A DNA stretch of 64,000 nucleotides from HB2-32-21 sp041603535 (GCA_041603535.1 JBFIEE010000004.1:40179-104178); one strand, 5' to 3'; positions 17,241 through 27,024 are shown, counted from the first letter of the stretch. The notes: generated by a model not told the origin, from the sequence alone. A program made the numbers and translations.

Positions 17241-17726
17241 ATGCAGAAAGTGCGAACAGCAAGAATAGCGCCGTGGTTTATGCTTATGCTGTTGACCAGT
17301 TGCGCCGTGTTTAATCCCGCGCGTCAGCAACCTGAGGTTCGCCTGACCAGTATCCAGCCATTGCCGCGTGTGGGGCTGGAACAGCGGTTTTTAATCGGCC
17401 TGAACATTGTCAATCCCAACAGTGGCGATCTGAATATTGCTGGTATGTCCTACGCCCTGTGGTTGAATGGCCACAAGGTCGCGTCCGGAGTATCTGGCGA
17501 GATGGTGGCCATTCCTGGTTACAGCGAATCGCGGGTGCTGCTCGAAGCTGGCACCAACCTGATCAGCGGTTTACGCGTTGTCACGGAATTGCTGCGACAG
17601 CCGCAACCAACGGTCGACTACCAGCTCGAGACCAGTCTGCGTACATCGTGGTGGCCAGTGCCCGTGGTTCTCACGGAGGGTGGCAGCATAAAAATGAGCG
17701 ATTACGGCGTGACTGGCGGCAGGTGA
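17241..17726 (+). CDS. LEA14/WHy-domain lipoprotein
   Basis: 161 residues. A lipobox LLTSC puts the lipidated cysteine at residue 21. The rest, with VRLTSIQPLPRVGLEQRFLIGLNIVNPN, is the start of the late-embryogenesis-abundant type 2 (LEA14/WHy) domain, a beta-sandwich linked to stress tolerance. It likely sits on the inner face of the outer membrane. It starts 15 bp after the CDF gene and ends 7 bp before slyX, so the three may be cotranscribed. Confidence 0.82.
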   Translation: MQKVRTARIAPWFMLMLLTSCAVFNPARQQPEVRLTSIQPLPRVGLEQRFLIGLNIVNPNSGDLNIAGMSYALWLNGHKVASGVSGEMVAIPGYSESRVLLEAGTNLISGLRVVTELLRQPQPTVDYQLETSLRTSWWPVPVVLTEGGSIKMSDYGVTGGR

Positions 17727-17733
17727 ATCGGCG

Positions 17734-17940
17734 ATGAGTGATCAGCGGTTAACCGAGCTTGAAATTAAAATTGCTTATCAGGAAGACATGCTCAAAGCAC
17801 TTAATGATGTGCTATATCAGCAGCAAAATCGCATTGATAGCCTGGAGGCATCGTTGCTGCGTTGCCAGGTGCAAATTGACAGTGTGCGAAGCGGGTCATT
17901 GGAGCATTCGATTACTGATGAAAAACCGCCTCACTATTAA
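17734..17940 (+). CDS. slyX: SlyX family protein
   Basis: 68 residues. LTELEIKIAYQEDMLKALNDVLYQQQNRIDSLE is a heptad-like coiled coil typical of SlyX, a small conserved gammaproteobacterial protein of unknown function. The C-terminal PPHY is a further family feature. It closely follows the LEA14 lipoprotein gene. Confidence 0.88.
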   Translation: MSDQRLTELEIKIAYQEDMLKALNDVLYQQQNRIDSLEASLLRCQVQIDSVRSGSLEHSITDEKPPHY

Positions 17941-18309
17941 TCGCTCTGGCGGCGATTGAGCTGGATGTAGGTGTTGAATGGTCGTCTGGTCGTTAGCTAA
18001 GCGCAAGTTGTCCTTAGGCGCAGTTGCGCCGTGGCAGTAGAGCTAATAGTTACTCGAAGATCCTCGGTGACGGTGTGAAAAATCTGCCGCGTTCCTCAGC
18101 GTTTGATCACGACGAATTTGTTTGTGGGATTGTTGATTCGGAGTCGGCGCACATATTCCTGGGCGTCGTCGCAGAAAACGAATTACGCGAGCAGTTTTTT
18201 GCTTGCCTGAGAGATGTAATTAGGTTTTTAGCAAGGCCCTGAAAGATAACGGCCGTGGGGATTGTCAGAAAAATGCAACTCAGAAAAACTCAATCATCCT
18301 TGCGACGAC
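17941..18309. other. 369-bp spacer without a supported gene
   Basis: A 72-codon frame (18024–18242) beginning at TTG is open but resembles no family I know and has no ribosome-binding site, so it is not called. The spacer separates slyX from the M15 peptidase; a TTG at 18262 could extend the peptidase start by 16 codons. Confidence 0.45.
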
Positions 18310-18981
18310 ATGAACGCTGAACTGTTGACCGGTCGGACGGAGACACACGTGGCAGAGGTTTTCCCGGGACACTTTCTGCATCAGAACGTTGTTGGCCCGT
18401 ACCGAGCGCTGGTTGATCTGGCCCGTCACGCTGGTCTGGATTTACGTCTGGCCAGTGGTTTTCGTTCATTTAATCGACAGCTAGCTATTTGGAATGCAAA
18501 AGCCTGCGGCGAGCGACCGGTGCTCGGGTGCGATGGGCAGCCGTTGGCGATGGCTCGGCTCGGCGACTTTGACAAGGTCTGCGCCATTTTGCGTTGGTCA
18601 GCATTACCCGGCGCGTCACGTCATCACTGGGGGACGGATGTCGATATCTGGGATGCGGCCGCGGTGGATTCGACTTATCAGCTACAGCTGGTGTCAGAAG
18701 AATATGCAGAGGGTGGTGTGTTTTATGGTTTGACCCGCTGGCTGGATGAAACAATGGTGCGTGGGGCCACCGCATTTTATCGGCCTTACGACGCGAATCA
18801 CGGCGGCGTGGCGCCGGAGCCATGGCATTTGAGTCATCGTCCTACAGCTGAAGGGTTTGAACGAGTCATGACTCAAACGGTGTTATGTGAAGCGCTTGCC
18901 CAGACTGATATCCTGCTCAAACAGACACTACTGGATAATTTTGACGAAATTTATCAGCGCTTTGTAATGTGCTGGCATTGA
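18310..18981 (+). CDS. M15-family (VanY-like) D-Ala-D-Ala carboxypeptidase
   Basis: 223 residues from the ATG at 18310. The zinc motif SRHHWGTDVDIWD (about 104–116) and the late EPWH (about 170–173) match the M15B/VanY pattern; LRLASGFRSFNRQLAIWN precedes them. Such enzymes trim the terminal D-alanine from peptidoglycan stem peptides. No export signal is apparent, which is unusual for a wall enzyme; the upstream TTG start at 18262 does not supply one. Confidence 0.82.
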   Translation: MNAELLTGRTETHVAEVFPGHFLHQNVVGPYRALVDLARHAGLDLRLASGFRSFNRQLAIWNAKACGERPVLGCDGQPLAMARLGDFDKVCAILRWSALPGASRHHWGTDVDIWDAAAVDSTYQLQLVSEEYAEGGVFYGLTRWLDETMVRGATAFYRPYDANHGGVAPEPWHLSHRPTAEGFERVMTQTVLCEALAQTDILLKQTLLDNFDEIYQRFVMCWH

Positions 18982-19190
18982 ATCCGTGGCGGTAATCGGC
19001 GATATTCACAACATGACATGGTGACAACGGTTGCCTGATCGTGCGACTAAGCATCAATTTGTTAGCCGTATGACGTGCTGAGCGCGAAGTGGTCAATAAT
19101 CAGGTCTTCAGCAAAAACACGTCAGACGGGCAGGCAAGTCCCGAGCGAGCACCAGGCTAACAGGCACCAGGCACCAGGCTAAAGAGTCCG

Positions 19191-19991
19191 ATGAAAGAAA
19201 CACCCGATCAATTGTGGATCGATATTATTGCTGAAGCGAGAGCCTTCTCCCGGGAAGAACCTGTATTGGGTAGCTTTTTTCATGCGGCAATATTAAGCCA
19301 CGACTCACTCGAGTCCGCGCTTGCCTATACCCTCGCAGAAATTCTCGGCAATGCCACGGTTTCAAAATTAGCCGTTAGTCGGGTTATTACTCAGGCCCTG
19401 GCGGCGGACGAAAATATTGCCAAAAAGATGCGTATGGATATCGTTGCCTACCGGGAACGGGATCCGGCCTGCGAGTATTATTCGATGCCACTGCTTTATT
19501 TCAAAGGGTTTCACGCCCTCCAGGTACATCGCATCGCCCATTATTTATGGCAGCATAACCGACAGGCGGTGGCGCTGCATTTACAGAGCCTTTGTTCAGA
19601 GATATTTGGCGTTGATATTCATCCGGGCGCTCAAATTGGTGGCGGCATCATGATTGATCACGCCACCGCAGTCGTCGTTGGCGAAACCGCAGTTATCGAA
19701 GATAACGTGTCCATGCTCCATTCAGTGACACTGGGTGGGACCGGGAATGTGTCCGGAGACCGCCATCCCAAGATTCGTACCGGGGTGTTGATCTCTGCTG
19801 GCGCCAAGGTGTTGGGTAATATTGAAGTGGGCGAGGGCGCCAAGATTGGCGCGGGTAGCCTGGTGCTGGAGGCCGTAGCAGCCCACACCACTGTGGTCGG
19901 CGTGCCAGCGCGCATGGTTGGGGTGCCCAGAGAGATATCGCCAGCCCGGGAGATGGACCAACAGATCAACGGCAATGGAGCAGTGTCTTGA
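19191..19991 (+). CDS. cysE: Serine O-acetyltransferase
   Basis: 266 residues, the usual length. CysE acetylates serine with acetyl-CoA for cysteine synthesis. The N-terminal helical domain (EPVLGSFFHAAIL) is followed by left-handed beta-helix hexapeptides (GAQIGGGIMIDHATAVVVGET, with the catalytic His/Asp pair) and RHPKI. The dgkA gene starts inside its stop codon, so the two are coupled. Short CACCAGGCTAA repeats lie just upstream (19150–19181). Confidence 0.94.
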   Translation: MKETPDQLWIDIIAEARAFSREEPVLGSFFHAAILSHDSLESALAYTLAEILGNATVSKLAVSRVITQALAADENIAKKMRMDIVAYRERDPACEYYSMPLLYFKGFHALQVHRIAHYLWQHNRQAVALHLQSLCSEIFGVDIHPGAQIGGGIMIDHATAVVVGETAVIEDNVSMLHSVTLGGTGNVSGDRHPKIRTGVLISAGAKVLGNIEVGEGAKIGAGSLVLEAVAAHTTVVGVPARMVGVPREISPAREMDQQINGNGAVS

Positions 19992-20425
19992 GTCGATCCC
20001 CTGACGGCACCCCGCCAGAGGTTTCGCCAGCGCATGGCACCCCAGCGACAGGTTCCGTGACGGGTTTGCTGTATAGACGTTTTGTCTGTGCGGCCCGGTA
20101 TTCCTGGCTGGGTCTTACTGCCTGCTTCCGCCATGAAGAAGCATTTCGTTTTGAGCTGTTCCTGGGGGTGATACTGTTGCCCCTGGCATTTCTGATCGCG
20201 GAAACGTTGACAGATCTGAGTCTGCTGCTGGGTTCCATGCTGATCGTACTGATTACCGAATTACTCAATTCAGCTGTCGAAGCCGTGGTTGACCTGATCG
20301 GTCCCGAGCGCTCCGAACTGGCGGGGCGCGCCAAAGATCAGGGTTCCGCCGCCGTATTATTGAGTATGGCCGTGTTTCTGTTGATATGGGGCGCGGTGAT
20401 AGGGCAACGCTGGTTTGGCGCTTGA
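19988..20425 (+). CDS. dgkA: Diacylglycerol kinase
   Basis: 145 residues with three membrane spans. DgkA phosphorylates diacylglycerol to recycle it into phospholipid synthesis. ARYSWLGLTACFRHEEAFRFE and ELLNSAVEAVVDLIGPERS…LAGRAKDQGSAAV are the signatures. The TTG at 19988 overlaps the cysE stop (TTGA) and gives an extension of about 20 residues over E. coli; a GTG start at the VTGLLYRR position is an alternative. Confidence 0.92.
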   Translation: MSRSPDGTPPEVSPAHGTPATGSVTGLLYRRFVCAARYSWLGLTACFRHEEAFRFELFLGVILLPLAFLIAETLTDLSLLLGSMLIVLITELLNSAVEAVVDLIGPERSELAGRAKDQGSAAVLLSMAVFLLIWGAVIGQRWFGA

Positions 20426-20605
20426 TATCCCGAGCGCCAGGGCAGGGGCGTTCAGGCTAATTGTGCTGGCGGTCTTTTACGGTCATGTTTTATGGCCAGA
20501 TTCACAACAGGGCTGTAATGTTGAATATGCCAACTAGCTACTCGAATTATCATCATTTATAGCCAATAATTAGAAGTGTCGAGGCTTGATCAGAGGCATG
20601 TTGAT

Positions 20606-21229
20606 ATGGACGATCAGTTAATAGACGTATTTTTTCGTGGCGATATTGTGCCGGGCGAAAATATTATGGGGGTGCGCGAGCGCTTAAAAAAACTGTTCAA
20701 TGCAGACGACAAACAATTGCAACAACTGTTCTCCGGGCGTCCCGTTGTGATTCGCCGTAATCTTGATGGCCCCGCGGCAGAGCTATATAAAGAATCTATG
20801 CTAAAAGCCGGTGCGCTGGTCGAGTTGCGGCCAGCAAAGGTCGCCGCCGACTCAGCGGGTGCAGGTGCAGAGCCTGATGCTGCCAGAGCGGAAGCGCAGG
20901 TCACTCAGGGGACCGCGTCGGGTAGCAATAGCGCGCCTGAACGCGCTTCCGAGCGTGCGGCTGCTGACGCCGGTGGCGCGCATCCCCCAGGCCAGCGACC
21001 GCCCAGTGAATCTGGCTCAGCCCCCGGCGATTTCTCTCTCGCCCCCGTGGGTGCGGATGTACTCAATGAAAACGAGCGGCCCAGAGTGGTCCCCGTCGAA
21101 GTAGACATCAGCGCGCTGGCCATTGAGCCGATGGAAGGCGATTTATTAAAAAGTGATGAAAAACGGCACGTCGAAGCCGTAGAAATCGATGTATCCCACC
21201 TGAGTGTTGAAGACCTGCCACCCCAGTAA
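20606..21229 (+). CDS. Conserved-looking protein with repeated acidic C-terminal motif, function unknown
   Basis: 207 residues from the ATG at 20606. Residues 1–80 form a compact domain (FFRGDIVPGENIMGVRERLKKLF…GRPVVIRRNLDGPAAELYKESMLKAG); about 90–150 are low-complexity Ala/Pro/Ser/Gly. The end carries two related motifs, VEVDISALAIEP and VEIDVSHLSVED, separated by about 25 residues. No signal peptide or membrane span. The first domain looks like one found on its own or fused in gammaproteobacterial proteins, but I cannot name a function. It is isolated on both sides. Confidence 0.65.
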   Translation: MDDQLIDVFFRGDIVPGENIMGVRERLKKLFNADDKQLQQLFSGRPVVIRRNLDGPAAELYKESMLKAGALVELRPAKVAADSAGAGAEPDAARAEAQVTQGTASGSNSAPERASERAAADAGGAHPPGQRPPSESGSAPGDFSLAPVGADVLNENERPRVVPVEVDISALAIEPMEGDLLKSDEKRHVEAVEIDVSHLSVEDLPPQ

Positions 21230-21605
21230 ACCTCCGGTCACTCCCTGGTGGCCCGGTAGTACTTTTGTTACATCGGTAGCTCGGTAGCTAGCTCGGTAAC
21301 TCGGTAGATAGTAAGCTGAAGCCCGTAGTAATCGCTGCCGATGCCCTGTCGTTTGCCGTGGGCATGGGTGGCGGGTCAAGTGTCGCTGCCGCGGTGTCAA
21401 CCTTCTTTCTCCGAAGACCTTCATCATCTTCCTCGAATACCTGCCAGGTGTAGCTGTTGGGTCAGGATACTGCAGGAACGATAGCCATAATCTGTAGTAG
21501 AACTACCTTTACCAAAAAAAGTCTCAATTTAGGTTGCCTGAGGTTTAAACTAGGGCCGATGACGCAGTGGTTTTTTCCTGATTAAACGACGTGTAAAGGT
21601 GTGCC
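21230..21605. other. 376-bp spacer with TCGGTAGC repeats
   Basis: Four copies of a TCGGTA(G/A)(C/A)-type unit lie at 21273–21310. No gene is supported. The downstream end carries AAAGG before the GTG start of the oxidoreductase gene. Confidence 0.5.
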
Positions 21606-24600
21606 GTGGCAGTTTCTCTGGATGACAAATATACCCTCGAACGAGGCAGGGCCTATCTGACCGGCATTGAAGCCCTGGTGCGACTACCTATGTTGCAGCG
21701 CCAGCGGGATATGGCGCGTGGCCTGAATACGGCGGGGTTTATCTCCGGCTATCGGGGTTCGCCCATCGGTGGCTACGACAATGCGCTGTGGCAGGCGACA
21801 GAGCATCTTGAAGAACACAATATCCATTTCCAGCCGGGTGTTAACGAAGAGTTGGCGTCCACTGCGCTCATGGGTAGCCAGCAGGTCAATTTATTCCCCG
21901 AAGCCAGGTATGAGGGGGTGTTTGGCTTGTGGTACGGCAAGGGCCCCGGCCTCGATCGCGCCATGGACTCCATGAAACACGCCAACAACGCCGGCAGCTC
22001 AAAATACGGTGGCGTGCTCGTCGTCGTGGGTGATGATCACATGGCCAAGTCCTCAACATTGGCCTTTCAAAGCGAGCCGATGTTAATTGGCGCTTCGCTG
22101 CCGGTGCTGAATCCGGCCAGTGTCCAGGACGTTCTGGATTTCGGCATTATCGGCTGGGAAATGTCCCGCTTCAGTGGTTGCTGGGTGGGCATGAAAACCA
22201 CGCCCGAGAACATGGATGCGGCGATCTCGGCAGAAATCGATCCCGAGCGCATGCAGCTGGTTGAGCCAACAGACTTTGTCATGCCCGAGGGTGGCGTGCA
22301 CTGCCGCTGGCCCGACCCCTTTCTGGAACAGGAAAAACGTCTACAACAGGTCAAATTACAGGCCGCGCAGGCGTTTGCTCGGACCAACAGGATCGACAAA
22401 GTCATTATCGCCTGTACGCAACCCCGGCTGGGCATTGTCGCCACCGGCAAGGGCTGGCTTGACGTGATGCAGGCACTGGACGATCTCGGCATTGATCAGG
22501 CGGCGGCAGAAAAACTGGGTTTGTGTGTCTTCAAGGTGGCCATGAGCTGGCCGCTGGAGCCGCAGGCGATAACCGCGTTTGCCTCCGGCCTTGAAGAAAT
22601 CCTGGTGGTTGAAGAGAAAAAAGCCCTCATTGAAGAACAACTCAAAAATCTGCTCTATCACCTGCCCGAAGGTGATCGCCCCCGGGTGCTTGGCAAGCGG
22701 GATGAACAGGGTGGTGATCTGCTGAGTAACGTTGGCGAGCTAAGCGCCGCGGATGTCGGGGCGGTGCTGGTGGCACGCCTTGCCAAACTTGGGGCAGATA
22801 CGTCAGGGTTTCGGCCTGGTTCAGGATCAGGATCGGCAACCGCTGATCCTCAGCAATCCGGCGCGGCGAAGTTACCAGCCCTGCCCCAGCGGCAACCCTG
22901 GTTTTGCTCCGGTTGCCCTCACAATACGTCGACCCAGGTGCCCGAAGGCAGCCGCGCCATGGCAGGCATAGGTTGCCATTTCATGGTCACCTGGATGGAT
23001 CGCGATACCCAGACCTTCACGCAAATGGGCGGTGAAGGCGCCTCCTGGATAGGGCAGGCGCCCTTTACCCATACCCGCCACGTTTATCAGAATATTGGTG
23101 ATGGCACGTACTTTCATTCCGGTATTCTGGCGATCCGCGCCGCTATCGCGTCCGGCGCCAATATCACCTACAAAATTCTGTACAACGACGCCGTTGCGAT
23201 GACCGGTGGCCAGCACGTCGATGGCAGCCTGACCGTTGAACAGATGGTTTATCAGTTGAAGGGTGAAGGGGTCAAACGCATCGCCGTGGTCAGCGACTTG
23301 CCGGAAAAATACGACCGGGATTTTCCCCAGTTTGAGGGTTTATCTGTCGATCATCGCGATAACTTCAACGCCATTCAAAAATCCCTGCGGGATCTGGACG
23401 GCACCACCGTAATTATCTATGAGCAGACCTGCGCCACAGAAAAGCGCCGCCGCCGAAAGCGCGGCCTGCTTGAAGACCCGGATAAACGCGTTTTTATAAA
23501 CGAACGCGTCTGCGAAGGCTGCGGTGATTGCGGGGTTAAATCCAATTGCTTATCCGTCCTGCCGAACGAAACCGAATTAGGCCGCAAGCGCAAGATTGAT
23601 CAAAGCGCCTGCAACAAAGATTACTCCTGCCTCAAAGGCTTTTGTCCAAGCTTTGTCACTGTTCAGGGCGGGAGCATTCGCAAGACCGTGTCCCCCATTG
23701 GCACGGTGGATTTTCCCGACATCGCGGAACCGGCGATAGCCCCGTTAAGCGAGCCGTTCAGCATTCTGTTGACGGGTGTCGGCGGTATGGGCGTGCTCAC
23801 GGTTGGCTCCATCATCGGCATGGCCGCCCACGTTGAGGGCAAAGGCACCGCTGTGTTGACGCAGACCGGGCTGGCGCAGAAATTTGGCGCCGTCACCAGT
23901 CACGTACGCATTGCCAATAGTCAGGCGGTTATCTACGGCGCGCGCGTGCCACGGGGTAAAGGACACTTGTTGTTGGGCGCTGATCTGGTGGTGTCCTCAG
24001 GCCAGGATTCCCTGGCGCGACTGAATGCCGATGTCGCAGCGGCGGTCGTCAATAATCATGATGCACCCACCGCCGAATTTACCAGTAACCCCGATGCACC
24101 TTTTCCGGAACAGGCCATGACTCAGGCGATTGAGGCGGCGGTCAGTGCCGGTGGCGGTCATTTTCTGGATGCCACCGCGCTGGGTTTGGCCTTGTTGGGC
24201 GATGCCCTGGCTGGCAATATGATATTGCTCGGCTATGCCTGGCAAAAAGGCTTGCTACCACTACAACGCGATTCCCTTGAACAGGCTATTCGCCTGAACG
24301 GTGTCGCGGTTGAGGCCAATTTGCAGGCTTTTCTGTGGGGTCGACGTTTTGCCGACCACCCCGACCGCGTGAGGGCGCTCGCTGGTCTGGGTCCAAAACC
24401 CCTTGATATCATGGCTGCGCAAAGTCTCGACGAAGTGGTTAATTACCGCTACGGGGAACTGGTCGCCTATCAAAATCAGGCCTATGCGGAACGTTACCTT
24501 GCCCTGGTCAACAAGGTGCGACAGGCCGAAACCAGCCTGCTGGCTGATCAAGGTGACGCCAGTAGCACGCAGGGTGGCAGTAGCGGTGCTGATTCTCCCA

Positions 24601-25172
24601 TTAATAGCGGTACCGACCTGGCCCTGACCGACAAAGTGGCGCGTTACTACTTTAAATTGCTGGCTTACAAGGACGAGTACGAAGTCGCACGGTTTTATAC
24701 CAACGGAGAATTTCAGCGGGCCCTGGCAAAACAGTTCGATGGCAAACTCCGTCTGCGTTTCCACCTTGCGCCGCCCCTGCTGGCAAAACGCGATGCCGAT
24801 TCAGGCCAGCTTATTAAACGAGAATTCGGTGGCTGGATGCTGCCAGTGTTCGGGGCGCTGGCGAAATTCAAATTCCTGCGCGGTACCGCCGCTGACCCTT
24901 TCGGTTATTCAGCTGAACGTAAAATGGAGCGACAGCTAATCGCCGACTATGAACAACAAATTGAGCACCTGTTGGCAAACTTGACCGCAGAAAAGCTGCC
25001 CTTAGCCGTTGAACTGGCAGGCCTGCCGCACTTTATTCGAGGCTACGGCCACGTCAAGGAAGCCAATGTAAAAATAGTGCAGCGAAGGATGTTTGACGTG
25101 ATGAAGAAATTTAACGGCGAACAGCTTCGGGTTGTTAATGTCCATCAACCTGACGTGGTGCATGAGCATTGA
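21606..25172 (+). CDS. Fused indolepyruvate:ferredoxin oxidoreductase
   Basis: 1188 residues, GTG start with AAAGG upstream. The enzyme oxidatively decarboxylates aryl-pyruvates to acyl-CoA, using ThDP and iron-sulfur clusters. Order of parts: an alpha-type ThDP region beginning GFISGYRGSPIGGYDN, CSGCPHNT near 433, the ThDP pyrophosphate motif GDGTYFH near 497, ferredoxin cysteines CEGCGDCGVKSNC near 635, then the gamma-type domain GVGGMGVLT near 723. The fused layout is typical of aerobic proteobacteria, where it acts in phenylalanine/tyrosine breakdown. A Gly/Ser/Ala linker (about 400–420) and another near 985–1000 are low-complexity. Convergent with the next gene. Confidence 0.92.
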   Translation: MAVSLDDKYTLERGRAYLTGIEALVRLPMLQRQRDMARGLNTAGFISGYRGSPIGGYDNALWQATEHLEEHNIHFQPGVNEELASTALMGSQQVNLFPEARYEGVFGLWYGKGPGLDRAMDSMKHANNAGSSKYGGVLVVVGDDHMAKSSTLAFQSEPMLIGASLPVLNPASVQDVLDFGIIGWEMSRFSGCWVGMKTTPENMDAAISAEIDPERMQLVEPTDFVMPEGGVHCRWPDPFLEQEKRLQQVKLQAAQAFARTNRIDKVIIACTQPRLGIVATGKGWLDVMQALDDLGIDQAAAEKLGLCVFKVAMSWPLEPQAITAFASGLEEILVVEEKKALIEEQLKNLLYHLPEGDRPRVLGKRDEQGGDLLSNVGELSAADVGAVLVARLAKLGADTSGFRPGSGSGSATADPQQSGAAKLPALPQRQPWFCSGCPHNTSTQVPEGSRAMAGIGCHFMVTWMDRDTQTFTQMGGEGASWIGQAPFTHTRHVYQNIGDGTYFHSGILAIRAAIASGANITYKILYNDAVAMTGGQHVDGSLTVEQMVYQLKGEGVKRIAVVSDLPEKYDRDFPQFEGLSVDHRDNFNAIQKSLRDLDGTTVIIYEQTCATEKRRRRKRGLLEDPDKRVFINERVCEGCGDCGVKSNCLSVLPNETELGRKRKIDQSACNKDYSCLKGFCPSFVTVQGGSIRKTVSPIGTVDFPDIAEPAIAPLSEPFSILLTGVGGMGVLTVGSIIGMAAHVEGKGTAVLTQTGLAQKFGAVTSHVRIANSQAVIYGARVPRGKGHLLLGADLVVSSGQDSLARLNADVAAAVVNNHDAPTAEFTSNPDAPFPEQAMTQAIEAAVSAGGGHFLDATALGLALLGDALAGNMILLGYAWQKGLLPLQRDSLEQAIRLNGVAVEANLQAFLWGRRFADHPDRVRALAGLGPKPLDIMAAQSLDEVVNYRYGELVAYQNQAYAERYLALVNKVRQAETSLLADQGDASSTQGGSSGADSPINSGTDLALTDKVARYYFKLLAYKDEYEVARFYTNGEFQRALAKQFDGKLRLRFHLAPPLLAKRDADSGQLIKREFGGWMLPVFGALAKFKFLRGTAADPFGYSAERKMERQLIADYEQQIEHLLANLTAEKLPLAVELAGLPHFIRGYGHVKEANVKIVQRRMFDVMKKFNGEQLRVVNVHQPDVVHEH

Positions 25173-25218
25173 ACGCCGAGGCGTAGCGTAGGCTGCCGGG
25201 CACGGTTAGTTGCGTAGT

Positions 25219-25554
25219 TTATTGACCCGCTAACTGTTGCTTGCACGGCCTTATATCTTGAGTAATTTTATAGGCTTGCATGGAACCCCAGACTGAAAAC
25301 ACCAGGAAGAAACCTGTCAATAAAAGTAGGGCTACAGGCTGAATATTGGCTTTACGGCCATATTTGTATCTCGTTTTGTTAAAGACTTTTTTCTGGGTAG
25401 CGGGTTTTTCCCCAAGCCTGATAATCTGTATAGAACGACGCTCCTTCAATATGGCGATAATAAAGGCGATAGATAAAGGTACGCCGACAAATAATCCATA
25501 CATAACCAAATGAACACCTGTGACTGGACTTCCCAGGGTTTGCCAGGCACCCAA
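25219..25554 (-). CDS. Small membrane protein, unknown, possibly 5' truncated
   Basis: 111 residues from a TTG at 25554, or 94 from an ATG at 25503. Two hydrophobic spans are visible (LVMYGLFVGVPLSIAFIIAIL and PVALLLLTGFFLVFSVWG), with a basic loop between. No family recognised. The upstream end abuts a broken IS3 transposase (25588 onward), so the original start may have been lost. Confidence 0.45.
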   Translation of the reverse strand: MGAWQTLGSPVTGVHLVMYGLFVGVPLSIAFIIAILKERRSIQIIRLGEKPATQKKVFNKTRYKYGRKANIQPVALLLLTGFFLVFSVWGSMQAYKITQDIRPCKQQLAGQ

Positions 25555-25587
25555 TAGCGTTAAAATGTAACGCGATTGGAGCAGTTT

Positions 25588-25838
25588 ATGATCAGCAAGC
25601 GGTACATAGAAGTATTCAAGATTGAAGCTGTTAAGCAGATCACGGATCGAGGCTGTTCCGTAGCTGAAGTGGCAGAATGATCAGGAACAAGCACACAGCC
25701 TGTATGCCTGTATGAAACGCTATGGCGAGTCCAGCCCTCAACAAGCCAACCGAGCCGACGGCCAGGCAAAGATAGCCAAGCTTGAAGCGGGGCTACGGCG
25801 TGTTACCGAGGAGCGAGGTATTCTAAAAAAGGCTTGAC
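25588..25838 (+). pseudogene. IS3-family transposase OrfA remnant, broken
   Basis: MISKRYIEVFKIEAVKQ is a typical OrfA opening. The frame then meets a TGA where CGA (Arg) is expected (25678–25680), and one base is missing about 17 bp later (ACA-CAG instead of ACA-CAC-AGC). After restoring frame, HSLYACMKRYGES and AKLEAGLRRVTEERGILKKA follow, ending at the AAAAAAG slippery stretch that normally drives OrfAB frameshifting. OrfB and the terminal repeats are missing. Confidence 0.8.
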
Positions 25839-25950
25839 CATAACTCCATATCAATATATTTTGATGAGCGCTCCAGTCTCGCATTAAATAGTCAGCATTT
25901 AGCCACCCAAGAATTCGGGTATTTCCCACCCGGAAAACTGGTTTACGTTT

Positions 25951-26907
25951 ATGAAAAGTTGGATTTGGACAGTGCTTGTCGTCGTTCTCATTGCGGCCGG
26001 CTCTTACGCCTTTTATATCTACACACTGCCACCACAGCTCGAGGAAGGCTTTCTCTATGGTAATGGCCATGTGGAGGGCACCGAAGTAAGCATTAGTGCT
26101 GAGGTGACGGGTCGGGTGCTGGAAACCAAGCTTGTTGAAGGCGCGGCAGTAGAGCAGGGATCATTACTGGTTGCCCTTGATACCCGGGATAATGTCGCCC
26201 GACTAGCCATTGCCAGGGCCAATACAGAAGCACTAATAATAGAGCAGCAGCGTTTTGTCGAGGATCTCTCGACCTGGCGAGAATTGCTGGCTACCGCTGA
26301 ACGCGATCTTAAACGTTATACGGAATTACGCGAACGAGGCATCGTCACCATACAGAAACTGGATCAGATTACTAACGTGTACCGTGAAGCGCTGGGTAAG
26401 GTGCGAGCCTTAAGCGCTCAGCTAGCTAAAAGTAAAGCGCGGACTATAGTGGCAGAGCGAGAAGCGGAGTTGCTCCAGATTGATATCGATAAGGCCAGTA
26501 TTTATGCACCCATGAAGGCGACCATTTTGGCCAAAGGCATTGAGCTGGGCGAGTTGGCTGTACGTGAAGCGCTGGTAGCGGTGCTGGTTGATATGGATGA
26601 TCTGGAATTAAAGGTTTACCTCCCGGAAAAAGTTATCGGCAAAGTTAAACTGGATGCACCCTGCAAGGTTCAGGTCAGTGCTTTCGAAGATAGGTATTTT
26701 GACTGCAGGGTTAAGCGCGTAGACCAACACGCACAATTTACGCCTCGGGATATCAATATGCCCGAAGAACGGGTGCGCATGGTCTTTGGCGTGGTGCTGG
26801 CACTGGCGAATTCTGATGGCTACCTGAAACCAGGTATGCCCGCCGACTCATGGATCCGTTGGGACGATAATCAAGCATGGCCTGACAACCTGATAGTACC
26901 GCGTTAG
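25951..26907 (+). CDS. HlyD-family periplasmic adaptor (YbhG-like)
   Basis: 318 residues. One N-terminal membrane anchor (IWTVLVVVLIAAGSYAFYI), then a lipoyl/barrel half (GHVEGTEVSISAEVTGRVLE), a coiled-coil hairpin (about 85–170) and the second half (SIYAPMKATILAKGIELGELA). Such adaptors link an inner-membrane ABC exporter to an outer-membrane channel. It precedes a double ABC ATPase and two ABC-2 permeases, the same set as E. coli ybhG-ybhF-ybhS-ybhR. A TolC partner is not in the window. Confidence 0.87.
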   Translation: MKSWIWTVLVVVLIAAGSYAFYIYTLPPQLEEGFLYGNGHVEGTEVSISAEVTGRVLETKLVEGAAVEQGSLLVALDTRDNVARLAIARANTEALIIEQQRFVEDLSTWRELLATAERDLKRYTELRERGIVTIQKLDQITNVYREALGKVRALSAQLAKSKARTIVAEREAELLQIDIDKASIYAPMKATILAKGIELGELAVREALVAVLVDMDDLELKVYLPEKVIGKVKLDAPCKVQVSAFEDRYFDCRVKRVDQHAQFTPRDINMPEERVRMVFGVVLALANSDGYLKPGMPADSWIRWDDNQAWPDNLIVPR

Positions 26908-27024
26908 CCCTGGTAGTAAGGCGCTAACGCATAGTAGGACTGCGCCAACTGATGTTAATTTGTCCACTGAGATAAATATGTGCAACCAGACTAAACGCGC
27001 TCACCCATACATGGTCCAGCCGAA

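Noticed and set aside
18024..18242. 72-codon frame between slyX and the M15 peptidase
   Set aside because: TTG start without a ribosome-binding site and no recognisable motif.
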